Source: Zoogloea sp041908905 (lineage in GTDB: Bacteria; Pseudomonadota; Gammaproteobacteria; Burkholderiales; Rhodocyclaceae). Taken from it: a stretch of DNA of 64,000 nucleotides. Location: assembly GCF_041908905.1 (NCBI RefSeq), contig NZ_JAYREK010000004.1, positions 1-64,000 on the forward strand, in the 5' to 3' direction. Position numbers and translations under genes: made by a program. The notes under the pieces were generated by a model that searched no databases, was not told the origin of the DNA, and was given only the letters and a program-made list of their open reading frames with translations. Below, in pieces: positions 10,336-23,239 of this stretch. Numbering within the stretch: the first letter of the stretch is position 1; each line of letters begins with the position of its first letter.

Positions 10336-10368
10336 AACGACGAGCCGGGGGCTCGTCGTTTTTGTTTT
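10336..10368 (+). terminator. Rho-independent terminator after OmpA lipoprotein gene
   Basis: A perfect 11-bp stem AACGACGAGCC / GGCTCGTCGTT with a GGG loop, followed by a T-rich tail, ends the operon. Confidence 0.9.
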
Positions 10369-10486
10369 GGGTCGGGCCTGGGCGCAGGGCGGGCGGAGCG
10401 TGCGTTCGGTCACGAAAAATCAACAAAAACCTCAAGAATGCAAATTTTGCGCCGAAACCCAGGCATCTGGGTTCTGCCGTGCGCAT

Positions 10487-10873
10487 ATGAACTTTCGGTT
10501 TCCACTGCTGGGTCTGCTGCTGGCGCTGGGCGCACAGGCTGCGCTCGCCGACGAGTCGTGCTGGGCGGACACGCGTTGCATCCGGGTGACGGGGGTCGGT
10601 CTTGCCGCCGTGCGGCCGGACGACGAGCGTCCCCACAACCTCAAGCAGCTCGCCGCCATCCGCGCCGCCAAGCTGGAGGCCATCCGCTCCCTCGCCGAGC
10701 AGGTGCAGGGCGTCACCCTCCAGGCCCGCAGCCAGTCGGACAAGTCCGGCCTCGAGACGGACCGCATCGTGGTGGAGTCGGAGGCGACCCTCAAGGGCGT
10801 CCGCTTCGTGCGGGTGGAGCCCGTGGAGCCCGGGATCTACCAAGCCGTCGCCGAGCTCGATGTCCGCTACTGA
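10487..10873 (+). CDS. LPP20-family protein (FlgP-like)
   Basis: A 128-residue secreted protein with a clear signal peptide (MNFRFPLLGLLLALGAQAALA) and an LPP20-type domain: the run LKQLAAIRAAKLEAIRSLAEQVQGV and the pattern ESEATLKGVRFVRVEPVEPGIYQAVAELDVRY are typical of LPP20/FlgP proteins. In Vibrio and Campylobacter relatives form outer-membrane rings around the flagellar motor. Unlike most of the family there is no lipobox Cys after the signal, so it may be soluble. It is the first gene of a block with a small lipoprotein and a FlgO-like gene. No flagellar structural genes occur in this window. Confidence 0.75.
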   Translation: MNFRFPLLGLLLALGAQAALADESCWADTRCIRVTGVGLAAVRPDDERPHNLKQLAAIRAAKLEAIRSLAEQVQGVTLQARSQSDKSGLETDRIVVESEATLKGVRFVRVEPVEPGIYQAVAELDVRY

Positions 10874-10909
10874 CCCATGCCCTGCAAGCTCTCTACAAGG
10901 AAAAACAAC

Positions 10910-11146
10910 ATGAAAAAGCTGACTGCCGCCCTGTTGCTCTCCGCCCTGCTGTCCGCGTGCAGCACGGCCGGAAACACCGTCGCCAAGCCGGAGGACTGCT
11001 GCGGCGCACCGAAGGAGGTCGTGTATGTGGACAAGCCGGTGGCCGAGTGCACCCGCAGCCTCCGCGACGTGACCCAGGTGTCGCCGTGCCAGGTGTGCTC
11101 GCGCTTTCAGGTGGCCGTGCGCGCCGACAGTTCCTGCGCGCGCTGA
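10910..11146 (+). CDS. Small Cys-rich lipoprotein, unknown function
   Basis: A 78-residue protein with a lipoprotein signal (KKLTAALLLSALLSAC, lipobox LLSAC). The mature part has a CC pair and single Cys residues, including SPCQVCSRF near the end, suggesting disulfides in the periplasm. An AAGG lies about ten bases before the ATG. It sits between the LPP20 and FlgO-like genes, with 36 and 15 bases of spacing, so all three are probably one transcript. I do not recognise a named family. Confidence 0.7.
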   Translation: MKKLTAALLLSALLSACSTAGNTVAKPEDCCGAPKEVVYVDKPVAECTRSLRDVTQVSPCQVCSRFQVAVRADSSCAR

Positions 11147-11161
11147 CGAGGGAGAACCGAC

Positions 11162-11785
11162 ATGAAAAAGATCTTCCTGGCCCTGGGCGCCGCCCTGCTG
11201 AGCACGACCGCGATGGCCGACCTCCCTAGCTTCCCGAGCACCGTGCAGATCGGCGGCAGCACCGCCTCCAACACCCTCAACCAGGTCAGCGGTTTCCTGG
11301 CGTCCCAGCTGGCCCAGAACCGAGACATCAAGAACGTCTCCGACAGCCGCATCGCCGTCGCGTCGTTCGTGAACATGAGCTCCCTCGACGAGACCGACAA
11401 GCTCGGCCTGACCCTCGCCGAGAACCTGATGCACGAGATGTACATCCGGGGCTTCGGGGTGGTGGACTTCAAGAGCCGCGACTACATCAAGGTGCGCAGC
11501 AACGGCGACTTCGTGTTCAGCCGCGACGTGGCCGAGCTGCGCCGCAACCACAACATCCACTACTTTCTGGCGGGCACCATCGCACGCAATGGGGACGGGG
11601 TCGTCATCAACGCGCGTCTGATCCAGGCCGACAGCGGGATCATCGTGTCCTCGGGCCAGGCCTTCCTCAACAACCGCGACCTCAACTACATCCTCAACGA
11701 CGCCAGTCGCAGTCCGGTCGAGAAGGTGGTGGTCGAGCGCAACGTGGTGCCGCCGGTGAAGCCCAACACCGTCTTCATCCGCTGA
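11162..11785 (+). CDS. FlgO-family outer-membrane protein
   Basis: A 207-residue secreted protein: signal peptide up to about residue 19, then a FlgO domain with RIAVASFVNMSSLDETDKLG, LAENLMHEMYIRGFGVVDFK and YFLAGTIARNGDGVVINARLI. FlgO proteins are outer-membrane proteins related to the CsgG/TolB-like fold and are needed for stable flagella in Vibrio. GAGGGAG precedes the ATG. The FlgT-like gene converges on it from the other strand, 19 bases away. The full set (LPP20, FlgO, FlgT) lies next to the TIR-STAND cluster, so a role outside flagella is possible. Confidence 0.85.
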   Translation: MKKIFLALGAALLSTTAMADLPSFPSTVQIGGSTASNTLNQVSGFLASQLAQNRDIKNVSDSRIAVASFVNMSSLDETDKLGLTLAENLMHEMYIRGFGVVDFKSRDYIKVRSNGDFVFSRDVAELRRNHNIHYFLAGTIARNGDGVVINARLIQADSGIIVSSGQAFLNNRDLNYILNDASRSPVEKVVVERNVVPPVKPNTVFIR

Positions 11786-11804
11786 GCCCGGGTCCTCGGC
11801 GGCG

Positions 11805-12842
11805 CTACAGCACCAGCAGGTAGCCGCCGCCGACCGGGTATTTCCTGCCCGGAAGGCGCGTCCCGCCGGGAAAGCGCACGCCGTGCGCATCCACCCGCTC
11901 CGGGGCGAGGTAGCCGTCGGCCTGGAGCAGGTCCACCCCGCCGCCTTCCTTCACCGGCCAGGCCGAAAAGAACAGCATCAGCCCCCGCTGGCCGAGCTCC
12001 AGCGGGAAGCGCGTCTGCAGGCTGAAGCCGCCGTCCGGCTCCAGCCGCGGAATGCGCAGCAGCGCCGGCAGGCAGCGGATGGCCTCGTCCAGCTGCCCGG
12101 CGGCCTCCCGGGCCAGCCCCAGGCCCGCCGGGGTGGGCACCCACTGGCGCAGCAGCGCGTAGCCGAGATGGGTGTCCTGCCGGCGTGCCAGCGGCGCGGG
12201 GCCGGCGGGCAGGCGGAACTCGCGGATCAGGCGCTCGCCGCCGCCCCGCAGTTGCAGCCGCAGCACGGCGCCCGCTCCGCCGCCTGGCCGCTCCAGCGCG
12301 GCGCCGATCCGGTAGACGGCCTCGGTCCGGGCGGCGCCGGCCTCCTGCAGGTGGTCGGGCACGCGGGCCCGCAGTTCGCCCTCCAGGGCCGCGCCGAGGG
12401 CCTGGCCCCCTTGTTCGTCGGCCTCGGAGCCGCCTTCGCCGGCGACGCCCTCCCACCCGTAGGCGATGTTCTGCAGCGGCAGGGACGGGGTGCACCCGGC
12501 CGCGCCGGCCGCCTCCCGTTCGATCTCCGCGCTGAGCCGCAGCCGGCCCTCGGTGATCTCCTCGCCGACGATCCGGAAGGCCTTGAGACGCAGGTTGGTG
12601 CTGACCACCGTGGTCTCGCGGAGGTCGCCGCCGATCAGCGCCGAGCGGCTCTGCACCGTGGCATCGGCGCGCATGCCGGCCTCCCACAGCATCTCCCGCA
12701 CCGCCTCCGAACGGGCGGCGCCGAGGTCCCCGCCGACGATGGTCACCGTGGCGCTCACGGGCTCGGCCGCTGCCTGCGGCGCGAGGCTGGCGAGCAGCAC
12801 GAGGGCCGCGGATGGCAAGGCGGGGAGCGGGCAGGTGGGCAT
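11805..12842 (-). CDS. FlgT-like periplasmic protein
   Basis: A 345-residue secreted protein. After a signal peptide (MPTCPLPALPSAALVLLASL) comes a domain like the FlgT N-terminus: SATVTIVGGDLGAARSEAVREML, then LRLKAFRIVGEEITEGRLRLSAEI. The rest is less conserved and ends in a small beta-rich domain (GRKYPVGGGYLLVL). FlgT forms the H-ring of sodium-driven Vibrio flagella. An ATG at 12884 is in frame, but a TAGAAT -10-like box sits 2 bases upstream of it, so I prefer the start at 12842, which also begins the signal peptide cleanly. It faces the FlgO-like gene convergently. Confidence 0.65.
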   Translation of the reverse strand: MPTCPLPALPSAALVLLASLAPQAAAEPVSATVTIVGGDLGAARSEAVREMLWEAGMRADATVQSRSALIGGDLRETTVVSTNLRLKAFRIVGEEITEGRLRLSAEIEREAAGAAGCTPSLPLQNIAYGWEGVAGEGGSEADEQGGQALGAALEGELRARVPDHLQEAGAARTEAVYRIGAALERPGGGAGAVLRLQLRGGGERLIREFRLPAGPAPLARRQDTHLGYALLRQWVPTPAGLGLAREAAGQLDEAIRCLPALLRIPRLEPDGGFSLQTRFPLELGQRGLMLFFSAWPVKEGGGVDLLQADGYLAPERVDAHGVRFPGGTRLPGRKYPVGGGYLLVL

Positions 12843-12886
12843 GGGGGTCGGGCCGGGCGGCGCGGGTGTTGCGGCCGGGAGCATCG

Positions 12887-12892
12887 ATTCTA
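12887..12892 (-). promoter_or_regulatory. Putative -10 box of FlgT-like gene
   Basis: TAGAAT on the minus strand, about 45 bases before the preferred start at 12842. No clear -35 box is visible. Confidence 0.35.
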
Positions 12893-13015
12893 GCCCGGCT
12901 GGCCCGACCCGCGGGCCGGCGGCGTCAAGGAAGCTGCCGTGTGGTCGTAAACAAACAAGTGATGTGCGAGCGGGCCCTGTCCCTGGGCGGTCGCCAGCCC
13001 AGCGGAGAAATAAGC

Positions 13016-14353
13016 ATGTTCTGTGATAAATGGAAGCAGCGGGTGGCGGAACTCGATGCGGAGCGTGCCGAACACGCTGCCGTCTGGGAGGCCCTGAATC
13101 GTTCGACCGCGGTGGTCGAGCTGAGCCTGGAGGGCACGGTGCTGTCCGCCAACGAGGCCTTCGCGGCCATCATGGGCTTCGAGGCCGGGGCCCTGGTCGG
13201 GCGGGAGCACGCCACGCTGTGCGACCCCGACCACGTGGCCTCGCCGGCCTATCGGCAGTTCTGGTCCGACCTGCGGGCGGGCCGCTATTTCCGGGGGCGC
13301 TTCAAGCGCCGCCACCGCTCCGGCCGGGTCGTCTGGCTGGAGGCGACCTACAACCCCGTGCGCGATCCCCGCAGCGGCCGTTTCACCAAGGTCGTCAAGC
13401 TCGCCGTCGATGTCACCGCGCAGGTCGAGGAAGAGATCCGCACCGAGGCTTTCGTGAAGGCGGTGGAGCGCTCGATGCTCGTCATCGAATTCACCCCGGA
13501 CGGCACCATCCTGCGCGCCAACGACAACTTCCTGGTGGCGATGGGCTACAAGGCCGGCGAGGTGGTGGGCCAGCACCACCGGATGTTCTGCGCGCCGGGG
13601 GAGGCCGCCGGGGCCGACTACGCCGAGTTCTGGGCCAGCCTGCGCGCCGGGCGTTTTTTCAGTGGCCAGTTCCGCCGCGTCAACCGGCGCGGCGAGCCGG
13701 TCTGGCTGGAGGCGAGCTACAACCCGGTCTTCGACCTGGACGGGGTGGTGATCCGGGTCGTCAAGACCGCCTCGGACGTCACCGCCCAGGTGCTGCGCTA
13801 CCGGGCCGAGCAGGAGAGCACGGAGATGGCCTCGGCCGCCGCGCTGGAGACCGAGCGGATTTCGTCCGACGGCGAGGCGGTGATCCTCGAGACCGTGGCC
13901 AAGATCCAGAGCATCGCCCGCTCGGTGGACGATGCCGCCGCCCAGGTGGCGAACTTCGGTGCCCGTACGGCCGAGATCTCGACGATCACCAACACCATCA
14001 AGGAGATCGCCGACCAGACCAACCTGCTGGCGCTCAACGCGGCCATCGAGGCGGCGCGGGCCGGCGAGTCGGGCCGCGGCTTCGCGGTGGTGGCCGACGA
14101 GGTGCGCAAGCTCGCCGAGCGCACCGCGAAGTCCACCGCCGAGATTACCCGGATGGTCGGCGCCATCGAAGCCGAGAACCGCGCCGTCACCGAGAACATG
14201 AACGCCAGCCTGGGCCAGGTGGCCGAAGGCGTCGCGCTGGCCAACACGGCCGGGGAGGCGATCCAGCGTATCCGCGGTGACGCCCGGCGCGTGGTGGAGG
14301 TCATCCTGCGCATGTCGGAGACGGTGACGCGGGGCTCCGGCCAGGGAGGCTGA
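13016..14353 (+). CDS. Soluble methyl-accepting chemotaxis protein with two PAS domains
   Basis: A 445-residue cytoplasmic chemoreceptor. Two PAS domains (about 25-135 and 145-265) are near-duplicates: each has the pattern SANEAFAAIMGF / RANDNFLVAMGY, a GREH or GQHH turn, and VWLEATYNPV / VWLEASYNPV. The C-terminal third is a short MCP signalling hairpin with the conserved tip EIADQTNLLALNAAIEAARA and GRGFAVVADEVRKLAERT. No membrane segment is present, as in BdlA-type receptors, which sense redox or ligand state through PAS. GGAG lies nine bases before the ATG. It stands alone between convergent or divergent neighbours; no che genes are in the window. Confidence 0.9.
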   Translation: MFCDKWKQRVAELDAERAEHAAVWEALNRSTAVVELSLEGTVLSANEAFAAIMGFEAGALVGREHATLCDPDHVASPAYRQFWSDLRAGRYFRGRFKRRHRSGRVVWLEATYNPVRDPRSGRFTKVVKLAVDVTAQVEEEIRTEAFVKAVERSMLVIEFTPDGTILRANDNFLVAMGYKAGEVVGQHHRMFCAPGEAAGADYAEFWASLRAGRFFSGQFRRVNRRGEPVWLEASYNPVFDLDGVVIRVVKTASDVTAQVLRYRAEQESTEMASAAALETERISSDGEAVILETVAKIQSIARSVDDAAAQVANFGARTAEISTITNTIKEIADQTNLLALNAAIEAARAGESGRGFAVVADEVRKLAERTAKSTAEITRMVGAIEAENRAVTENMNASLGQVAEGVALANTAGEAIQRIRGDARRVVEVILRMSETVTRGSGQGG

Positions 14354-14377
14354 GGCCCGGGCCCCGCCTCCCGCGCT

Positions 14378-16620
<2,243 letters not shown>

Positions 16621-16624
<4 letters not shown>

Positions 16625-17826
16625 GGCGTGGTCGGGAAGAACAGCGTCGCGGTGCTGCCTTTGCCCGGGGTGCTGGTGAGCTCGATGCTGCCGCGGTGGG
16701 CGAGCACGATGTTGCGGGCAGTGGACAGGCCGAGCCCGGTGCCGGTTCCGACCGGCCGGGTGGTGTAGAAGGGCTCGAAGGCGCGGGCGAGCTGGGCCGG
16801 GCTCATGCCGACGCCGTCGTCGCGGATGTGGATGGTGATGCCGGCGGGGCCGGCCTCGCTGGCGACCTGCACGGTGCCCGGCCGGCCGGCGTCCTGGATC
16901 GCCTGCATGCCGTTGCGGATCAGGCTGAAGAACACCTGGTTGAGATGGCCCGGGTTGCACGGGAGCGGCGGCAGCGGGGCGAGGGCGGTTTTCAGGCGGA
17001 CCCCCGGCACCGGCGGCGTGGCGGCGACGCCCACCGCGTGCTGCAGGCAGGCGTTGAGGTCGGCCAGCTCCTCGGGGGGGCGATCGACGTTGGAGAAGCT
17101 CTTCAGGTCGGCGACGATGCGGGCGATCCGGCCCAGACCGGCGCTGCAGTCGGCGAGCAGGTCGGCGCCGTCCTCGATGACGAAGTCGAGGTCGAGGCTC
17201 TGCCACGCCGCCTCGCCCTCGGCCAGCCGCGGGTGGAGCGCGGCGAACTTGTCGAGGTAGAGCTTGAAGGTGCCGAGGTTGCTGTTCACGAAGCCCAGCG
17301 GGTTGTTGATCTCGTGGGCCATGCCGGCCGCCAGCTGGCCCACCGAGGCGAGCTTTTCGGCCTGGTAGAGCTGCCGCTGGCGGGCCTCGAGGTCGGCGAC
17401 CTGGGCCGCCACGCGGGCCTCGAGCTCTTCGGACAGCTTGCGGTAGCGGGCCTCCGAGGCGAGCAGCCGGGCGTGCTCGAGCTTGAGGGTCTCGAAATCC
17501 TGGGTGATCGCCTCGAGGTGCAGTGCCGAGGCCATGCGGTAGCGGGCTTCGGCGCGCAGCTGCGCGGTGAACATGCGCCCGGCGCTGTGCAGGCGGGCCG
17601 GGCTGGCGCCGCGGCTGGCCAGGAAACCGGCCGGTTCGAGCTCCAGCACCAGCGCCTCGCGGCGGGCATCGGGGTCGGGCCGCCCCCACAGGGGCGCGCC
17701 GTCGCGGTCGAGGATGGCCAGGTCGGCCTCCAGCAGCTCGGCCAGCGCCGGGGCGATGCGCTCCAGCATGCGGGCGTCGAAGAGCTCGCCCAGCCGCCAC
17801 TCGCGGTCGAAGTCGGCGCTGCTCAT
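16621..17826 (-). CDS. Soluble sensor histidine kinase
   Basis: A 401-residue cytoplasmic histidine kinase: an N-terminal region without a named domain (1-115), a coiled coil (about 125-160), a dimerisation/phosphoacceptor helix with His near residue 171 in GMAHEINNPLGFVNSN, and a HATPase domain with N box NQVFFSLIRNGMQAI, G1 DDGVGM and G2 GTGLGLS. No membrane segment is seen. Its start overlaps the MglA-like stop and its stop overlaps the REC-PilB start, both by four bases, so the three proteins are made together and the receiver of REC-PilB is its obvious target. Confidence 0.9.
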
Positions 17827-18467
17827 GGCCGCCCCAGGATGCCGCCGACGAAGGCGTCCTCGCCGACGCCGTGCTCGCGGGCCAGCCCGAGGGCGGCGTC
17901 GTGGCGCCGGTAGAGGGCCCGCAGCAGGGATTCGAAGGTGGCCTCGACGCCGTCGCCGGTCAGCGCCACCGCGAAATGCAGCGGCCACGGCGCGGCCTCC
18001 CAGCGCTCGCGGATCTCGGTTTCGGGTACCGCGCCGGGCAGGTCGCGCTTGTTGAACTGGACGACGAGGGGGATGTGCTCGAAATCCAGCCCGACCCGGT
18101 GGCAGTTGTCGGCCATGCTCTGGAAGGCCTCGCCGTTGTTGGTCTCCTGGCTGCGGTCGGAGTCGGCCACGAAGACGATGCCGTCGGCCCGGGACAGCAC
18201 CGCCTTGCGGGTGCCGTCGTGGGCCACCTGGCCGGGGACGGTGAACAGGCGCAGCTTGATCAGTAGCCCGGAGGGGGCGCGGAAGCCCAGGGGCAGGAGA
18301 TCGAAGAAGAGGGTCCGGTCGTCCTTGGTCTCCATGGTCATCACCTCGCCCTTGAGTTCGGGCGACAGGATGTCGTGGAGGCGCAGCAGATTGGTGGTCT
18401 TGCCGCTCTGGGCCGGGCCGTAATAGACCAGCTTGAAAGTCAGGCTGTTGGTGTCTTGATCGGGCAT
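17823..18467 (-). CDS. MglA-like small GTPase
   Basis: A 214-residue Ras-like GTPase of the bacterial MglA family, which marks the active cell pole and steers motility machines. Motifs are G1 GPAQSGKTT (about 19-27), the MglA-typical FTVPGQV in place of a DxxG switch II, VFVADSD, and G4 FNKRD. The start ATG at 18467 was chosen because the fold begins directly after it. It is the third gene of a minus-strand run ending in a REC-PilB ATPase, which fits a role in controlling type IV pilus location or activity. No MglB/Roadblock partner is encoded in this window. Confidence 0.88.
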   Translation of the reverse strand: MPDQDTNSLTFKLVYYGPAQSGKTTNLLRLHDILSPELKGEVMTMETKDDRTLFFDLLPLGFRAPSGLLIKLRLFTVPGQVAHDGTRKAVLSRADGIVFVADSDRSQETNNGEAFQSMADNCHRVGLDFEHIPLVVQFNKRDLPGAVPETEIRERWEAAPWPLHFAVALTGDGVEATFESLLRALYRRHDAALGLAREHGVGEDAFVGGILGRP

Positions 18468-18531
18468 GGGATGCGGGTTTCCTGCGGCTCGGGGGTGGGG
18501 GGGCGCCGGCATGCCGGCGGCGGCCGGGGTC

Positions 18532-20559
<2,028 letters not shown>

Positions 20560-20580
20560 GGGCAGGTTGTCAGCGGAGCC

Positions 20581-21420
20581 TCAGCGCAGGCTGGCGGGGG
20601 CGTTCTGGTAGAAGCGGCGGTAGGCGGCGTAGTCGCTGCTGCTGGCCGGGATGAAATGGGCGTCGGCGTCGAGGCCGACCTCGGCGGAGGCCTGGCGCAG
20701 CACCTCGCGGCCGCGGGCGTCCCTGTGCATGCCGAGGAAGGCGCCGGCCACGGCCTTGAGGTCTTTCTCGGGCACCTTGCCCGAGGCCATCAGGGCCAGG
20801 TCGTGGTAGGGCTCGGAGGTCCACAGGATGCGGAATTTCTTGTTCTCGCGGCGGGCGTAGCCGTCGATCAGCATCGAGTTGCTGCCGGTGGCCTTGGCCT
20901 TGCCGGCGAACATCTGGGCAATGGCCGCGTTCTGGTTGCCGCCGAACACGGTCTTCACCTCGACACCCTTCGAGAGCAGGTAGGCATAGGGCACCTTGTA
21001 GCCGACGAAGGCCTCGGGGCCGGCGAAGGCGACCTCCTGGCCGGCCAGCTCCTCGAGCTTCGTGATGGGCGAGTCGGCCGGCACGGCGATCTGGCCATGC
21101 AGCGGCGGGGCGTTGCGGCGCCCGAACACTTTCCAGCCGAGCGCCTCGCGCTCGGGGCTGAACATGTGATTGCTGAAGATGAACTCGACTTCCTGGGCCA
21201 GCACATAGCTGGTGGTGTCGGCCGAAGTGCGCCCGATCTTGAGCTGCAGTTTCACGCCGCTCTGCTCCGAGACGTACTGGATGATCGGATTCCAGTAGGC
21301 GGCGGTCTTGTTGATGTCCCACTGGTTGACCGGCGAGAAACGGTAGGTGGGCGTCTGGGCGAAGGCGGTCGACAGGCCCAGGGCCAGCAGCGCGGCGGCG
21401 AAGGGGCGGAGGAGTGACAT
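20581..21420 (-). CDS. PhnD-like periplasmic substrate-binding protein
   Basis: A 279-residue secreted protein with a signal peptide cleaved after STAFA and a fold like phosphate/phosphonate ABC binding proteins (PhnD/TAXI-like): YRFSPVNQWDINKTAAYWNPII, QLKIGRTSADTTSYVLAQEVEFIFSNH, and GPEAFVGYKVPYAYLLSKGV. There is no permease or ATPase gene nearby; instead a hybrid kinase follows, so it is better read as a sensory accessory protein than as part of a transporter. The ligand is unknown. A TATAAT box lies 27 bases upstream of the start. Confidence 0.85.
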   Translation of the reverse strand: MSLLRPFAAALLALGLSTAFAQTPTYRFSPVNQWDINKTAAYWNPIIQYVSEQSGVKLQLKIGRTSADTTSYVLAQEVEFIFSNHMFSPEREALGWKVFGRRNAPPLHGQIAVPADSPITKLEELAGQEVAFAGPEAFVGYKVPYAYLLSKGVEVKTVFGGNQNAAIAQMFAGKAKATGSNSMLIDGYARRENKKFRILWTSEPYHDLALMASGKVPEKDLKAVAGAFLGMHRDARGREVLRQASAEVGLDADAHFIPASSSDYAAYRRFYQNAPASLR

Positions 21421-21446
21421 GGCGGGCTTCCTGGGGTAATGGGTGA

Positions 21447-21452
21447 ATTATA
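21447..21452 (-). promoter_or_regulatory. Putative -10 box for the PhnD-MglA-PilB gene run
   Basis: A perfect TATAAT on the minus strand 27 bases before the ATG at 21420. No good -35 is visible at 16-18 bases. Confidence 0.5.
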
Positions 21453-21580
21453 TGCGGTGCCGCCCAAACTGCCCGGCGCGCCGGAGCGGCAGGCGGGCCT
21501 TGACAAGGGTGGGCCCGGCAGCCGATACATGCGCCCCCGGGCGCGTACGCCCGCTTTCCTTTTCCCTTGCAGGAGCCCCC

Positions 21581-22006
21581 ATGGCCGCCTCCGGCCCGTC
21601 CCCCGTTAACGTCGATCGTCTGGAAACCTGGACCCGCTACCGCAGCGGCCTGTGCGCCGGCTGCGTGGCCAACTGCTGCACCATGCCGGTGGAGGTCCGC
21701 CTGCCCGACCTGGTGCGCCTGCAGCTGGTGGATGCCTTCGAGGCCGAGCACGAGGCGCCCAAGCAGATCGCCAGGCGCCTCGCCAAGGCGGGCCTGGTGG
21801 AGCACTTCAACTTCAAGCGCAGCATCTTCACCCTGGCCCGGCGCGCCAGCGGCGACTGCCTGTATCTGGACGCGGCGACGCGCCGCTGCACGGTCTATGA
21901 GCTGCGCCCCGACACCTGCCGCAAGCACCCCCAGGTGGGGCCGCGGCCGGGCTATTGCGCCTACGCCCCCGCCGGCGGCAAGGGCTCGGGGCGGCCGTCG
22001 CGCTAG
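21581..22006 (+). CDS. YkgJ-family cysteine cluster protein
   Basis: A 141-residue protein of the YkgJ/zinc-or-iron-chelating family. The metal-binding pattern is C-x2-C-x3-CC in LCAGCVANCCTMPVEV, with later Cys in GDCLYLD, RRCTVYELRPDTCRKHP and GYC. The family is thought to bind Zn or an Fe-S centre; its role is not established. It stands alone, reading away from the PhnD-like gene, with no SD stronger than GCAGG before the chosen ATG. Confidence 0.85.
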   Translation: MAASGPSPVNVDRLETWTRYRSGLCAGCVANCCTMPVEVRLPDLVRLQLVDAFEAEHEAPKQIARRLAKAGLVEHFNFKRSIFTLARRASGDCLYLDAATRRCTVYELRPDTCRKHPQVGPRPGYCAYAPAGGKGSGRPSR

Positions 22007-22042
22007 CGCCGGGCGTCGGGGCTGCCCATCCCGGGCAGGACT

Positions 22043-22090
22043 TGTCCTACATATCAATCCGCCATGTCGGACATCACACCCGGCTGCCAG
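22043..22090 (+). promoter_or_regulatory. Paired TGTCCTACA / TGTCGGACA motif upstream of BON gene
   Basis: TGTCCTACA (22043-22051) and the palindromic TGTCGGACA (22065-22073) are centred 22 bases apart, followed by CCGGCTGCCAG (22080-22090). Similar pairs occur near 23138-23169 and 25741-25772, before other genes of the same stress-like block. It may be a binding site of a two-component regulator or another activator. Confidence 0.45.
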
Positions 22091-22161
22091 TGTCTATCCT
22101 TCAGATCAGCAGCACCCCGGGGCGCTTCCCGCCCGTACCGATCAAACCGAAGGAGTCAACA

Positions 22162-22473
22162 ATGAAAACCACCGCCGCCTCCCTTGCCCTGGCCGGCCTG
22201 CTGGCCTTTACCGCCGCCGGTTGCGCCGTGACCCGCGAGCAATCCACCGTCGGCCAGTATGTGGACGACGCGACCATCACCACCCGCGTCAAGGCCAAGT
22301 TTGCCGAAGACAAGGCGGTCAGCGCGATGGCGATCAACGTCGAGACCCTGAAGGGCACCGTCCAGCTGTCCGGCTTCGCCAAGAGCCACGCCGAGCGCAG
22401 CCGTGCCGAAGAGCTGGCCCGTACCACGCCGGGCGTGGTGTCGGTCAAGAACGACATCGCGGTGCGCCCGTAG
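22162..22473 (+). CDS. BON-domain lipoprotein (OsmY-like)
   Basis: A 103-residue lipoprotein: signal with lipobox TAAGC (Cys near 21) and one BON domain, DDATITTRVKAKFAEDKAVSAM then VETLKGTVQLSGFAKSHAERSRAEELA and TPGVVSVKNDI. BON domains bind phospholipid; OsmY-type proteins protect the envelope under osmotic stress. An AAGGAG sits 7 bases before the ATG. The promoter region has the paired TGTC motif, and a strong terminator follows, so it is a single-gene unit. Confidence 0.92.
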   Translation: MKTTAASLALAGLLAFTAAGCAVTREQSTVGQYVDDATITTRVKAKFAEDKAVSAMAINVETLKGTVQLSGFAKSHAERSRAEELARTTPGVVSVKNDIAVRP

Positions 22474-22497
22474 GGTGGGGCTGCCGCGCGCTGCAGG

Positions 22498-22523
22498 AAG
22501 GGGTGGGTGACCACCCCTTTTTT
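22498..22523 (+). terminator. Terminator of BON lipoprotein gene
   Basis: Stem GGGGTGG / CCACCCC with loop GTGA and a T6 tail. Confidence 0.9.
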
Positions 22524-22559
22524 GCGTCCGGCGCCGGCGGGCGGCATGGGCCGGGCGAT

Positions 22560-22961
22560 TCAGCCGGGGCGTTTCTCGGCGGCCCGCTGGACGAACTCGA
22601 GCAGCTCGTCGGTCTGGAAGGATTTGTCGAAGAAGGCCACCGCGCCGAGGTTGAGGCAGCGGCTCCTGACCACCGGGTGGGCGTGGTTCGAGAACACCAC
22701 CGCGCCCAGCCCGCCGAAGTCGGCCGGCCGCTCGTGGAGCGCGCCGAGCACGCCGAGGCCGCTGCCGGTGCGCAGCTCGAGGTCGATGATGGCGAGCTCG
22801 GGGCGGGCGTCGCGGAGCAGGTCGAGAGCGGTCGCCTCGCTGTCGGCGTGGCCAGCCAGGGCCAGCCCGGGGATGCTCGCGAGCATGCCGGTGAGCAGGT
22901 CGAGGAGGACGGGGTTGTCCTCGACGATCACGATTTTCAGGGGAGGGGGCTCGGGTGACAT
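22560..22961 (-). CDS. Single-domain response regulator
   Basis: A 133-residue CheY-like receiver with no output domain. Acidic pair in IVIVEDNP, phosphoacceptor Asp in AIIDLELRTGSG, and the conserved Lys in AFFDKSFQ are all present. The start at 22961 is chosen because the fold begins about ten residues later. It stands alone on the minus strand between the BON gene and the lipid-kinase genes. The partner kinase may be the one at 26469-27878 or lie elsewhere. Confidence 0.85.
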   Translation of the reverse strand: MSPEPPPLKIVIVEDNPVLLDLLTGMLASIPGLALAGHADSEATALDLLRDARPELAIIDLELRTGSGLGVLGALHERPADFGGLGAVVFSNHAHPVVRSRCLNLGAVAFFDKSFQTDELLEFVQRAAEKRPG

Positions 22962-23137
22962 GGGCGACTCGTCGGATGCGGGGCGGCCCTGGGGTGGGCC
23001 CTGCCAGTCTGGGGGCTGGAGCGGCGTCCCGCCGTCGGGTTGGGCCGAATCCGCTGTCAGCCGATTCCCACGCCGGCCCACGCCCGGGCAACTTGCCGCC
23101 GAGCTTACGCCGGGCGCGGCGGGGTGTCTGTCGGTGC

Positions 23138-23169
23138 CGTCCTACAGGGCGGCGGGTAGGTGCCCCACA
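23138..23169 (+). promoter_or_regulatory. Paired CGTCCTACA / TGCCCCACA motif
   Basis: CGTCCTACA (23138-23146) and TGCCCCACA (23161-23169) are centred 23 bases apart, 70 bases before the small gene at 23240. This is a weaker copy of the motif upstream of the BON gene. Confidence 0.3.
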
Positions 23170-23239
23170 GACGGGCGGGCGCGCCGCCGCTAAGCTCAGG
23201 GTGTCCCCATGCCCACCCGCCAGCCCCGAGGAGCCCGTG

